Positions 1 through 8,123 of a stretch of DNA of 36,551 nucleotides are shown one piece after another. The DNA is from Lentisphaerae bacterium ADurb.Bin082 (lineage in GTDB: Bacteria > Verrucomicrobiota > Lentisphaeria > Oligosphaerales > Oligosphaeraceae). Below the pieces are notes generated by a model. That model had not been told where the DNA came from and did no database searches. It saw nothing but the letters and a program-made list of their open reading frames with translations. The position numbers and the translations under genes are program-made. The stretch is taken from NCBI GenBank assembly GCA_002070945.1, contig MWEG01000047.1, forward strand, positions 1-36,551, written 5' to 3'. The stretch's first letter is position 1. Each line of letters begins with the position of its first letter.

Positions 1-1643
1 CCGTCCCGACCAGATTCGCCCAGGCGGAGGAGACCTTGGGACAGGAACGGGAACACCATATCTGGGAGCGTCACTTGGACTACTGGGGCGTCGTCAGTTG
101 CGGGGGCGGCTGGCTCACGGTAGAAGAGCGCTGAGCGTGCTGCCCAACCGGTCGGATTGTCGCCGGACCTGGCCTTGACCAAGGCGAAGTGTTCTGGAGT
201 TGGGTAGCAGAGGGCGATCAATTCGGCGTAGGTGGCGGAAATGCCGGTGGTGACATAGCTGTCTGCCAGGGGCGGGAAACGGAGGTTGCCCTGCATGGTC
301 CAGATCAGCGCCTGCCAGGCAGCGCCGTATTCGGTGTCGCGGCAGACGTTGAAGTCGATCAGGCGGGGCGCCTGGTCGGGCGGCGTGAAGCCGTCCGGCT
401 CGGTGTAGGAGCGGAAGGCGTAGGCGAACGGCGCGATGCAGCTCATGGTCATCATGGCGTAGGCCGCCGATTCCGAGGTGCCGCCGTCCTGCAGGAACCA
501 TTCGTCCACGGTTTTCACAAAGCCGTCCAGGCCGAAGCGAACCATGAGCGGATGGCCAGTGACCAGGCCGACGATGGCGGCGCCAGCGCGATTGCCGACC
601 GACTTGTTGTTGATCGCGGTGTCGCCAAGGGCCAGGTAGGCTGCTTCCAGGAGGACGTCCTTTTCAATGCGGAGGCGGTCTTCGGCAGAATAGACGGACG
701 TGCCGTCGGCATGGCGGGCGGTGCAGGTCAGGTCGTATGCATTGGCCAGGGTGACGGCGACCGTGCCGTCCATGCCGGGTGTGCCTAGGCGACCGGCTGA
801 CCAGTAGCCGGTCCAGAGCTTGCGGTCCGGGACATTGGGGGGCACGACCAGTTCGTCGGTCGGCAGATTGTTGACATCACGGGCGGCCTCCCGCGGGTCG
901 CAGTCGGCGTATTCGTTATAGGGGCAGCCGGCCCGCACCAGGTAGGTTGGGACGACCTCAGCCAGACGAAGCAGGATAGCGCGCGCTCCGGCGGCGTACT
1001 CGGGGTTCTGGTGCAGCGCGTATGCAGTGGACAGCGGCTCCACCATGCCGATAACATAGCTGAGCTTGCGGGCGCGGATGATGCCAGCCGGATTGGCCCG
1101 GCAATGCTGGTAGCCGAAGCAATGGAAAGTCGGCCCTTCGACAAACCGGAAGACCTGGCGCGGGTCCCAGGTGCTGGTGAGCACGATGGTTTCCGGGTAG
1201 TCCGGATTAGGGAAGACGGTGTTGCACTGCTGGCAGATGATTTGGTCTGGATTTTCGACTGTCCATTTCCAGACATTGTGAGGTAGCCAGCGCAGGCCCT
1301 TGTCCCGGCAGGCCGGGCATGGGCTATGGCAGCCGACGGTGGTGATTTCGACCATGCGGGTGAGGAAGTCAGGGGCGGCCAACCTGACGAGGGCTTGGTC
1401 AGCGCTATTCCGGACGGATTCAGCGTACTTTGCTGCCCAGGGATAGGCGGCGATATTGCGCCGGGCCCGTTCAAGGTCCGCCGGCTTGAGCAAGCCAGCC
1501 GGATGTGCGACCTGTTCGCGAAAAGTCCGCCAAGGGGATATGTCAGTCGGATCGCCATAGACAATACGAACTGCGGGCGGCACCGCCGAGGCTGCCGGGA
1601 GGAGAATCGTGACAAGCAGGCAAAAGGAAAAATTACGGTACAT
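1..1643 (-). CDS. Secreted heparinase II/III-like polysaccharide lyase, 3' end cut by window edge
   Basis: The frame is open without a stop from an ATG at 1643 to the window edge, giving 547 residues and no C-terminus. Residues 1-20 form a signal peptide (hydrophobic core FCLLVTILLPAAS, then ASA). Two Cys pairs (C109/C112 and C137/C140, the latter in IICQQC) look like a small zinc-ribbon insert. I recall such inserts from PVC heparinase-like proteins. Residues 330-400 carry the family-like helical stretch with NNKSVGNRAG (345-354) and DGGTSESAAYAM (386 onward), as in the alpha/alpha-toroid domain of heparinase II/III and alginate lyases. The beta-sandwich domain expected at the C-terminus lies outside the window. 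The likely role is periplasmic or extracellular cleavage of acidic polysaccharides. The substrate cannot be read from sequence. A longer-looking ORF at 785-1615 is an out-of-frame shadow of this gene. Confidence 0.8.
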   Translation of the reverse strand, partial: MYRNFSFCLLVTILLPAASAVPPAVRIVYGDPTDISPWRTFREQVAHPAGLLKPADLERARRNIAAYPWAAKYAESVRNSADQALVRLAAPDFLTRMVEITTVGCHSPCPACRDKGLRWLPHNVWKWTVENPDQIICQQCNTVFPNPDYPETIVLTSTWDPRQVFRFVEGPTFHCFGYQHCRANPAGIIRARKLSYVIGMVEPLSTAYALHQNPEYAAGARAILLRLAEVVPTYLVRAGCPYNEYADCDPREAARDVNNLPTDELVVPPNVPDRKLWTGYWSAGRLGTPGMDGTVAVTLANAYDLTCTARHADGTSVYSAEDRLRIEKDVLLEAAYLALGDTAINNKSVGNRAGAAIVGLVTGHPLMVRFGLDGFVKTVDEWFLQDGGTSESAAYAMMTMSCIAPFAYAFRSYTEPDGFTPPDQAPRLIDFNVCRDTEYGAAWQALIWTMQGNLRFPPLADSYVTTGISATYAELIALCYPTPEHFALVKARSGDNPTGWAARSALFYREPAAPATDDAPVVQVTLPDMVFPFLSQGLLRLGESGRD

Positions 1644-1967
1644 GACTTAGTCTTTCCTGGTTGGAGGCCGACGGAAATGCCTTTTCCTACAGGCTCATGT
1701 TCATTCTTGCCGCCGACCTTGGCTTCCTCGCGCGCGGCAATAGGATGGAGGCCCCCTCAGGGTGGGGGGGCTTGATTTCTGGAACCCGCAAAAAAATAGG
1801 CTGTTGCACGCCCTTTTTCAAGTGGTTTTGAGCAGAATCATAGGCATTTTGTGCTTGAGCGTGATTTTGATAGCACGCAAGGTATGAGCTTTCCATGATT
1901 TCCGCTTTAGTCCCAGGGCGTTGCCGTGAACTGGTATGATATGCCTTTTCAGGACTCGCGGGATGGT
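1644..1967. other. Intergenic stretch without a recognisable gene
   Basis: About 320 bases lie between the heparinase-like gene and the dispersed repeat element. I see no convincing coding frame, RNA gene or complete insertion sequence. Short open frames exist on the minus strand but resemble no family. The G-run followed by an A-rich stretch near 1765-1800 is not a clean terminator. Confidence 0.5.
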
Positions 1968-2044
1968 TAATTGGCCACCGATTGATACTCAGAGTTCCGG
2001 CAAGCAGCTGCGTCAGGAGCCCAGGGTAAGACACTTTAGTGGAC
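1968..2044 (-). repeat. Copy 1 of a ~78-bp dispersed intergenic element
   Basis: The reverse complement of this stretch aligns over its whole length with 28746-28823, with about 12 differences and one single-base gap. Shared blocks include GTCCACTAAAG, ACCCTGGG, GAGTATCAA and GGCCAATTA. The element is directly continuous with the TGGAC array at its 3' side on the plus strand, and the second copy has the same arrangement. It is non-coding in all frames. Confidence 0.75.
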
Positions 2045-2150
2045 AGTGGACAATGGACGGAAGTGGACATTAGTGGACTTCAGTAGACGATGGACTGTGG
2101 ACGGAAGTGGACTTTAGTGGACAGTGGACAATGGACGGAAGTGGACATTA
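2033..2150. repeat. TGGAC-type short tandem repeat array
   Basis: TGGAC recurs with spacings of 7 and 10 bases across the stretch. A 40-bp block (starting ACTTTAGTGGACAG) occurs twice as a direct repeat, at 2033-2072 and 2111-2150, with only degenerate TGGAC units between. Related arrays occur at 28663-28756, 31811-31830 and 36431-36475. Confidence 0.85.
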
Positions 2151-2194
2151 ATGGCGCAATGCGACGCCCCTGGCCTTTTGCCTTGCTGTTCAAG

Positions 2195-3169
2195 TTACAT
2201 TCTTTGCAGGCACGCATCCTGCCAGTCGCCGCTGATCTGGAAACCGCGCTGGGCAGCTTCTGCGAGCAGGCGCTGGCACGCAGAACGACAACCGTCATGG
2301 AAATGATTCGCCAGAAAAATCGTCCCGCCAGGACGCAAGCATCGGCAGCAATTTTCCAAGAATCGAGCAATATCCTGGCATTCGTGCAGGAATCGCCCTC
2401 CTGCCAGGCCATTGCAGACGATGACGTCAAACGCCTCTTCGCCGCTCAGTTCCTGGAAGCGTTCGGCTCGGAAACGGGCAGGCAATTCAGGGGGATATCG
2501 GCGCAGCCTGAGTTCACGGACTGGATCGTGCGGCAAGCGCCGATTCTCCGCCATCCATACCTCCAGCGGCTCTGGCGTCACCCCCAATATGCTCAGACCA
2601 GAACCGAGCCGCTCCACCCCCAGCGCCGCAATCTCCAGCGTGTTGAGGCCGACCCCGCAACCGATGTCCAGCAACCGCATCGGCTGGTCGCCAAGAGGCC
2701 ATTGACGGAAATAATCGGCGAGGCGCGACAGCTGATCCGGGTAGCGACTTGAGTCGGTGCCAAAACGCGGCAAATCGGCCAAAGCGCAGTAAAGAGCCAG
2801 AAGCTCTGTTGCCGCAAAAGTCACCCGGCCCGAAAAGACGTGAGGCAGCACAGCCCAGAAATCTGGCAGAGATGGCGGCGACGACAGGCCAACAGACGGT
2901 GCCGTGTGATACTGGGAAACGCAAAAACCAGCAGGAAACCACGATGGCGAGGGCAAGAAATGAGTGCCCAGGCAATGCAAATCGGCATAGAACAACGCAG
3001 CCGGCAGACAAGCCTCATAGAAAGCCCGCAGGCGCGGCGAAACGACCAGACCCTCGCCCCACCACGGGGGACGCGCATAGCGCCGCCAAATCGCCATCCT
3101 GGCACTCCAGCGGCGATTGTGGACGGTCAGGCGAGCCAACGTGTCATCAGATGGCTGCGGGAACGTCAT
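2195..3169 (-). CDS. Class I SAM-dependent methyltransferase
   Basis: This 324-residue protein has a Rossmann-type motif I, LLDIGCGVGLNTLEIA, near the middle. It is followed by an acidic/aromatic strand region (ILGVTPEPLEVW), a motif-IV-like FDVIVCNGLA, and LRPGGTIFLANHFH, a typical post-motif strand. The first ~150 residues are an extra N-terminal region rich in Trp, Tyr and Pro without a recognised fold. It is the last gene of the minus-strand transporter cluster, 27 bases after the lipoprotein gene. The acceptor substrate is unknown. From context it could modify a small molecule or peptide handled by the transporter, but this is inference. No intrinsic terminator is evident immediately downstream. 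Confidence 0.8.
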   Translation of the reverse strand: MTFPQPSDDTLARLTVHNRRWSARMAIWRRYARPPWWGEGLVVSPRLRAFYEACLPAALFYADLHCLGTHFLPSPSWFPAGFCVSQYHTAPSVGLSSPPSLPDFWAVLPHVFSGRVTFAATELLALYCALADLPRFGTDSSRYPDQLSRLADYFRQWPLGDQPMRLLDIGCGVGLNTLEIAALGVERLGSGLSILGVTPEPLEVWMAENRRLPHDPVRELRLRRYPPELPARFRAERFQELSGEEAFDVIVCNGLAGGRFLHECQDIARFLENCCRCLRPGGTIFLANHFHDGCRSACQRLLAEAAQRGFQISGDWQDACLQRM

Positions 3170-3196
3170 GCTGCCCTGCCCTGCCCTGCCCTGGCT

Positions 3197-3781
3197 TCAA
3201 TTCATCTGGTCTGGCATTTGCCAGCGCATTTGCCAGCGGTCGTTTTTGCCATCGTCGGCAAGGATGCGAAAGAGTTCTGTGCGAACGCCGCCTTGGGTGC
3301 TGGTCCAGAATGGGGCTGGCGGCTGGTCTGGGTTGACGCTCAGCCGCGTTTTCCCTGTCGGTTCTCCCTGGTCGGAAAGCCCGGCTCGGCACTGGTCAGG
3401 CGGATAGTCTGGGAAGCTAGCGGCGATTATCCAGGTCTCCGGCCCGGGGCTGGCGACGATGAGCCAAAGCAATGGTGTGCGGGCGCGGTGAGCGTCGATT
3501 TCAGCATAGCCACGCCTTTCGATGCCGCGAGCCAAAACGCTCAATTCCGTGTCGAGCATGCCGCCCTTCTGCAAGAGTTCCAAGCATCCGGTTCGGGCGA
3601 GAAGCGCGGCGACCTGCTCCGAAGTCGCGGGGCGCGGCTGGAACGACTGCAAACTAGACATGGGCATCAAGGTGGGAAAAAGATTGGCCACCGGGCGTGC
3701 TGGCGGGCGCACTGTGGTTCGGCAGCCACTGCCGAGAAGCAGCGCCAGGACGCCTGCACATAGCAGAATCCATGTCCGCAT
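3197..3781 (-). CDS. Small lipoprotein of unknown function
   Basis: The ATG at 3781 is chosen because a GGAGGG Shine-Dalgarno lies about 9 bases upstream and translation begins with a good lipoprotein signal: MRTWILLCAGVLALLLGSGC. Lipidation is predicted on the Cys at residue 20. A longer frame from 3865 would put 28 basic residues in front of the signal and is unlikely. The mature part is about 174 residues, of mixed alpha/beta appearance. It includes a segment that looks like a periplasmic domain (TPLLWLIVASPGPETWIIAASFP) and ends in a Trp/Gln/Met-rich tail. I do not recognise the family. Its position between an ABC ATPase gene and a methyltransferase gene suggests it is the membrane-anchored accessory of the transporter cluster. 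Confidence 0.75.
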   Translation of the reverse strand: MRTWILLCAGVLALLLGSGCRTTVRPPARPVANLFPTLMPMSSLQSFQPRPATSEQVAALLARTGCLELLQKGGMLDTELSVLARGIERRGYAEIDAHRARTPLLWLIVASPGPETWIIAASFPDYPPDQCRAGLSDQGEPTGKTRLSVNPDQPPAPFWTSTQGGVRTELFRILADDGKNDRWQMRWQMPDQMN

Positions 3782-3833
3782 GATGTTCCGCCCTCCTCTC
3801 TTTTTCGGTTTTCCCGGGATTCGGCGATATTGC

Positions 3834-4580
3834 CTAGGCCAGGGTCTTGCCGTCGATGGTGCCAATAGAGACTTCGAATTCGCCTTTTCGGGCGACGCGG
3901 TCAGCGCGGCCGTCCTTGATCCAGACGACCGTGTCCGACGCGCTCAGCATTTTCATGTCATGGGTGGCGGTGATGACCGTGATGCCGAATTTTTCCTTCA
4001 TCTCGCCAAGCAAATGGATGATTTCCTCGCCTGTTCTCAGGTCAAGGTTGCCGGTCGGTTCGTCAGCCAGGATGATGCTGGGCCGGTTGACTAGGGCGCG
4101 GGCGATGGCGATGCGCTGTTGCTGGCCGCCGGAGACTTGGCTTGGCAGGTGAGTGAGGCGGTGGCCGAGGCCGACGACGGTGAGAATTTCCGCTGCGGCC
4201 TCACGAGCCTGGGCCGGCGTCTCGCCCGCGAAAATGCGCGGCATAGAGACGTTCTCCAGGGCGGTCATGGTCTGGATGAGGTTGAAGGACTGGAAGATGT
4301 AGCCCATCTTGTGGCAGCGCACCCAGGCCAGTTGCTTCTGGTTGAGTTCTTGCAGGCAATAGCCGTCAACCACGACATTGCCCTCGGTCGGCCGGTCCAG
4401 GCCGCCGACCATGTTGAAGAAGGTCGACTTGCCGGAGCCTGAAGGGCCGAGAATCGACAGGTATTCGCCGCGCCGCACCTCAAGGCTGATGCCGCGCAGT
4501 GCGTGTACGGCTTCTGCCCCCAGCTGGTAGACTTTGGTGACGCCGCTGGCCTTGATGATGATGTCCTCGGAAATGCTCAT
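3834..4580 (-). CDS. ABC transporter ATP-binding protein, LolD/MacB type
   Basis: This 248-residue nucleotide-binding subunit has Walker A GPSGSGKST, a Q-loop region (MGYIFQSFNL), signature VSGGQQQRIAIARAL, Walker B IILADEPTGNLD and the switch His in TATHDMKM. These are characteristic of the LolCDE/MacAB/FtsE class, which drives mechanotransmission by FtsX-type permeases rather than classical import. The ATG overlaps the stop of the upstream permease gene by four bases (ATGA), so the two are translationally coupled. It is paralogous to the ATPase at 15479-16234 in the same cluster. Its partner is most likely the short permease at 4577-5263, or both permeases. Confidence 0.93.
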   Translation of the reverse strand: MSISEDIIIKASGVTKVYQLGAEAVHALRGISLEVRRGEYLSILGPSGSGKSTFFNMVGGLDRPTEGNVVVDGYCLQELNQKQLAWVRCHKMGYIFQSFNLIQTMTALENVSMPRIFAGETPAQAREAAAEILTVVGLGHRLTHLPSQVSGGQQQRIAIARALVNRPSIILADEPTGNLDLRTGEEIIHLLGEMKEKFGITVITATHDMKMLSASDTVVWIKDGRADRVARKGEFEVSIGTIDGKTLA

Positions 4581-5263
4581 TCTTCTACCCTCATCGCGTC
4601 AACGGGCTGTTTTTTGGCGGCCAAGTAAGCCGGCAGGATGGCGGCGACCACCGACAGAAGCGTGCCGATGAGCAGGGAAATGACCAGCGAGCCAGCCGCG
4701 CTCAGCCAGGGAAAGCACTTCATCACATAGCCGTGGTAATTGGAGGTGGCAGCCGCCAAGGCGACGATCAGCCCGAGAATGCACCCGAGCACGGTTCCGG
4801 CCACGCCTTGCAGCGAGGATTCGATGAAGTACGACCGGATGATGAAGCCATCCAGTGCGCCCAAGCATTTCAGGGTGCCGATTTCCTTGATTCGCTCGGT
4901 GACGCTCATCAGCATGGAATTGATAATGCCGACCAGGCAGGCCATCAGCGACAGGATGATCAGCAGGATCATCATCCGGTCGCTGGAGTCTGCCGCATAG
5001 ATGTCAACGCCAGCTTTCTGCAGCATAGCATTCAGGACCACGTCATTGGCCAGGATCAGGCTTTTGACGATGTCGTTCATGACCTGCATGTAGGTCAGGA
5101 ACGCAATCGCCAGGACGACTCCCGACATAGTGATGAGGGAACGGAAAAAGCGCCGCTTAATGCCGGCCCAGCTCACTTGCAGGGTCACCGCCCAAGTGAC
5201 GTGACGCTGCTCGGGAATAATCGGCGGCGCTGCGGCCGCTGGTGTCTGCGTGGTGGTCGTCAT
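4577..5263 (-). CDS. Minimal FtsX-type ABC permease
   Basis: The protein has 228 residues. After a short Thr/Ala/Pro-rich cytoplasmic tail there is one membrane segment (SLITMSGVVLAIAFLTYMQV). A short periplasmic segment of about 50 residues follows, then three C-terminal membrane helices around the conserved FtsX motif (SMLMSVTERIKEIGTLKCLGA). It ends with AYLAAKKQPVDAMRVEE, the usual permease end. The MacB-like periplasmic domain, normally about 200 residues, is almost absent, so this is close to the smallest possible type VII permease. It overlaps the following ATPase gene by four bases. It may pair with the very large FtsX protein encoded upstream to form an asymmetric permease dimer, as LolC and LolE do. 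That is inference. Confidence 0.88.
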   Translation of the reverse strand: MTTTTQTPAAAAPPIIPEQRHVTWAVTLQVSWAGIKRRFFRSLITMSGVVLAIAFLTYMQVMNDIVKSLILANDVVLNAMLQKAGVDIYAADSSDRMMILLIILSLMACLVGIINSMLMSVTERIKEIGTLKCLGALDGFIIRSYFIESSLQGVAGTVLGCILGLIVALAAATSNYHGYVMKCFPWLSAAGSLVISLLIGTLLSVVAAILPAYLAAKKQPVDAMRVEE

Positions 5264-5328
5264 AAAATTGGTCCAAATACGTTGCTGGCGCTGCGTCGGC
5301 GTTGCGCATCGCCGACCGGTCGCCGGTT

Positions 5329-8061
5329 TTACTGCACGTTCAGAGTGATGCCCAGGTTCTTCTGCATGACCAGGGACAGGATCATCGCCAGGGCGACGAT
5401 GAAGAATTCTCCAAGGATGAGGCCAATGAACAGGCCCCGCACTTTAGTGTAGGTTTCTTTATTGGCATACTTGGTGACCAGGGCTTTGGCCAGCCAGCCA
5501 AGCATCAGCGAGAACCAATAGGCGCGCATCAGCGGGTTGATCAGCATGATCATGCCGATCGGGTGCGGCAGCCAGAACATTGTCTGACGGAAGTACAGCA
5601 GCAGCGCCATGATGATGGCTCCGGCAATCAGCCATCCGCGCCCCATCGCCGTGGCCGTTGGCGGGACTTTGGCCATATCGCCGATCCGGGCGAAAGTCGA
5701 CTTAGGGAAGGAGGTATAGAACCAGCCCTGCATAGCGTCCGCTCCGATGTCATAGCTGAGCATAATCGCCACGGACAGTGCCACGACCACGGCTATGGCA
5801 ATGCCGATGACGATGCCAAGGTGATAGCGCAGCCTGGACAGACGCAGGTCATCGCGAATTTTCAGCGCATTCGCCATGGCTGGTGCGATGAACGTCTTGA
5901 TGTCAAGAAACAGAATCGAGTAGAAGACCATCAGCGGTGCCACGAAGTGTGGCGCTGTAAACGACTTGTCAAACCCGAACAAGTTGCGGATGTAGTGGAA
6001 CGGGCTGGCGTGGGCCTGGAAGCCCGGGATGCCGCCTTCTGCCACGGCTCGTATCAGGCCGATGGTGGTGACCAGGATAATGGCATACCCGAAGGCCGCA
6101 TAGAAGAAATTGATGTGCATCAGTCCCCAGAGAGCGAGAACCAGGGCTGCGGAGCCAAGCAGGAACACCGCCGAGGAGACGCGCAGCTCGCGCTTTTCGT
6201 CTGGACTGACGTTTTCGAGCTTGCTTGGTCGAATAGCGCACAGCAGCATGTCGCGGCATTTCCAGAGCACCAAGGAGGCGAACACCAGCATGGCGCCAGC
6301 GCCGGCAGCGGAGCGGAAATTAAGGGTGTACCACCATTCAGTCGGAAATGACGACTCATTCTGGCCGAAGCCGAGTGCGACCAGGATCAGCAGCGTAATC
6401 ATGTACAGGACATGGAAAAACCACAGCGAGAACGAGACTTTTTGCGGAATCAGGAAGGCCACCCCGATCATCGTGAAGAAAATAGTCGAGCGACCGCCGT
6501 AAAGCAGGCCCTTGAACATGCTGTTCCGGATGAACGGCGTCCACGAATTAATCAAGTCAAGCGGCTTCAGCCCTGGCATCACCCCGGTGTAGCAGAGCAG
6601 ATTCCAGCCCATTACCCCCCCCGCGATGGCGAAGCCGACCCAGAACAGGCCGTTCTTGAACAGCGGTGGAATCAGGCCAGGGTCGGCCTTGCCGCTTTCC
6701 AGCCCAGTCATGATCTCCGGCAGCTCGGCCAGCGGGAAAATCAGCTTCTCGTGATAGGCCCACTGCCGGAAGATCAGGACATTGAAGCACAGCAGGATGA
6801 TGTAGGTAAGACTGATCAGAACGCTCCAGTGTCCAAGCGGCCGCGCCCAGTGCGACCAGGGCACATCGCCGACAAAGTACCGCGCTAAAGAGGCGTCAAA
6901 GGACGGAAAAGTCGCCAGGATAGTCTCGACGCCGGTCTGCCTGGCGCCGTCATCCAGCCCTGGCCAAGCCGTCGCCAACTGCTCAATCGCCGTCTTCGCC
7001 TCTGCAACCCGGCCGCAAATCTCGATTTCGCTGCGGACGCGCTCCTGCTCCTTGGCGTTCTTAGTCTGTTCCTTATTGATCTTCATCCGCCGGTGGTTCA
7101 TCTTCTCGATATCCTTTTCCATCCGGCGGATTTCCATCTGGGGTGCGCTGCGCTTATCCTGGTAGCGGGCGATCAGTTCGCCGTCAATATGGTTGACTTC
7201 TGCGGCCAGGCTTTCCCCAATCCCGGCCAGGACTGCGAGCTGCTCCTCGACCGTGCCAGCGGCAGCCGAGGGTCCCAGCAGCGCCGCTGCGGCCTGGAGG
7301 GTCGGCGGCGCGGCGTCGCCCGCTGCTGGCGCCGTCCGCAGGATACGGGCGACTTGGCGGCCTCGGCGGAGTCGGGCGAGGCGCCTGAAATAGCTGCTGG
7401 CGTCGTCGTCGCTGGTGAACATCACGCCTGGGAAAGCGCGTTTGTCCCGCGGCAGTCCGCGGCGGTACACCTGGACTTTGGCGAAAGCCAGTTTTTCCAG
7501 TTCGCGCAGTGCTTCTCGCTTTTCCTGGACGACGGCGGCCTGGGCGTCGACGGATTCCTGCCATGCGCCGCGTTCCGAGGCCGCGATGGTCTTGATCTGC
7601 GCCTGGATGTCGTTCAAGTCGCGAAATGCCTCGGCATACGCCTGGGCGGCCTTTTGGATGCCTGGTTCAGCGATGAAGAAATTGTCGTTCAGGTATGGGT
7701 CGACATAGCGGTTCCACTCTGTCTGGTCATTGTTCCAGTGCTGGTTGTACAGGCCGCCGACAATGGGAATCAGCTGGCCGGTCAGGCCGAAGGTCGAGAT
7801 GCCTGCGGAGACCATGCACATGACGAAGATGATCAGCATCTCCGGCCGCGACAATGGCCGGATAAAGCGCAGGAGCCGGAGAAGTGGATTCAACAGCAGG
7901 ACGAACAGCGCCAGCATCACAAAGGGGAACAGCGGCAGCTGGTTCGCCGTCGGCAGCATGCTGTAGCGGTTTTCCAGGATGACGGTCAGCAGCGCGAACG
8001 CCCCTGAGAACAGGGCGCCCAGGACTAGGGACCGAATAGTAATGTTGTCAGATTTTTTCAT
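5329..8061 (-). CDS. Large OPT-like polytopic membrane protein with coiled-coil insert
   Basis: The protein is 910 residues from the ATG at 8061 (MKKSDNITIRSLVLGALFSG). In-frame sequence further upstream overlaps the preceding gene in another frame and is not coding. About three N-terminal membrane segments are followed by a 200-250 residue soluble region with heptad-like, charged stretches (REALRELEKL, RRMEKDIEKM), then roughly ten further hydrophobic segments. The layout and sequence flavour match the PVC-enriched membrane families I recall as DUF6785/DUF6784, distantly like oligopeptide (OPT) transporters. I could not verify this by search. It lies 62 bases from the next OPT-like gene, which looks related in topology. 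The substrate is unknown, with peptides a reasonable guess. Confidence 0.75.
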   Translation of the reverse strand: MKKSDNITIRSLVLGALFSGAFALLTVILENRYSMLPTANQLPLFPFVMLALFVLLLNPLLRLLRFIRPLSRPEMLIIFVMCMVSAGISTFGLTGQLIPIVGGLYNQHWNNDQTEWNRYVDPYLNDNFFIAEPGIQKAAQAYAEAFRDLNDIQAQIKTIAASERGAWQESVDAQAAVVQEKREALRELEKLAFAKVQVYRRGLPRDKRAFPGVMFTSDDDASSYFRRLARLRRGRQVARILRTAPAAGDAAPPTLQAAAALLGPSAAAGTVEEQLAVLAGIGESLAAEVNHIDGELIARYQDKRSAPQMEIRRMEKDIEKMNHRRMKINKEQTKNAKEQERVRSEIEICGRVAEAKTAIEQLATAWPGLDDGARQTGVETILATFPSFDASLARYFVGDVPWSHWARPLGHWSVLISLTYIILLCFNVLIFRQWAYHEKLIFPLAELPEIMTGLESGKADPGLIPPLFKNGLFWVGFAIAGGVMGWNLLCYTGVMPGLKPLDLINSWTPFIRNSMFKGLLYGGRSTIFFTMIGVAFLIPQKVSFSLWFFHVLYMITLLILVALGFGQNESSFPTEWWYTLNFRSAAGAGAMLVFASLVLWKCRDMLLCAIRPSKLENVSPDEKRELRVSSAVFLLGSAALVLALWGLMHINFFYAAFGYAIILVTTIGLIRAVAEGGIPGFQAHASPFHYIRNLFGFDKSFTAPHFVAPLMVFYSILFLDIKTFIAPAMANALKIRDDLRLSRLRYHLGIVIGIAIAVVVALSVAIMLSYDIGADAMQGWFYTSFPKSTFARIGDMAKVPPTATAMGRGWLIAGAIIMALLLYFRQTMFWLPHPIGMIMLINPLMRAYWFSLMLGWLAKALVTKYANKETYTKVRGLFIGLILGEFFIVALAMILSLVMQKNLGITLNVQ

Positions 8062-8123
8062 GGATGATGGCTGGCGACGGAATAATTTAGTGTTCGGGAT
8101 GGGCGGGTGTGGCGGAGCGGTAT

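Noticed and set aside
785..1615. 276-codon minus-strand ORF
   Set aside because: It is rich in Ser/Pro/Arg with no domain. The overlapping frame from 1643 carries a signal peptide and family motifs over its entire length.
1770..1965. End of an insertion sequence
   Set aside because: The look of the sequence (hairpin-like, AT-shifted) suggested an IS remnant, but no transposase residues or terminal inverted repeats could be shown.
5302..6351. 349-codon plus-strand ORF opposite the OPT-like gene
   Set aside because: Gln/His/Asp-rich composition typical of the complement of a membrane protein gene, with no domain.
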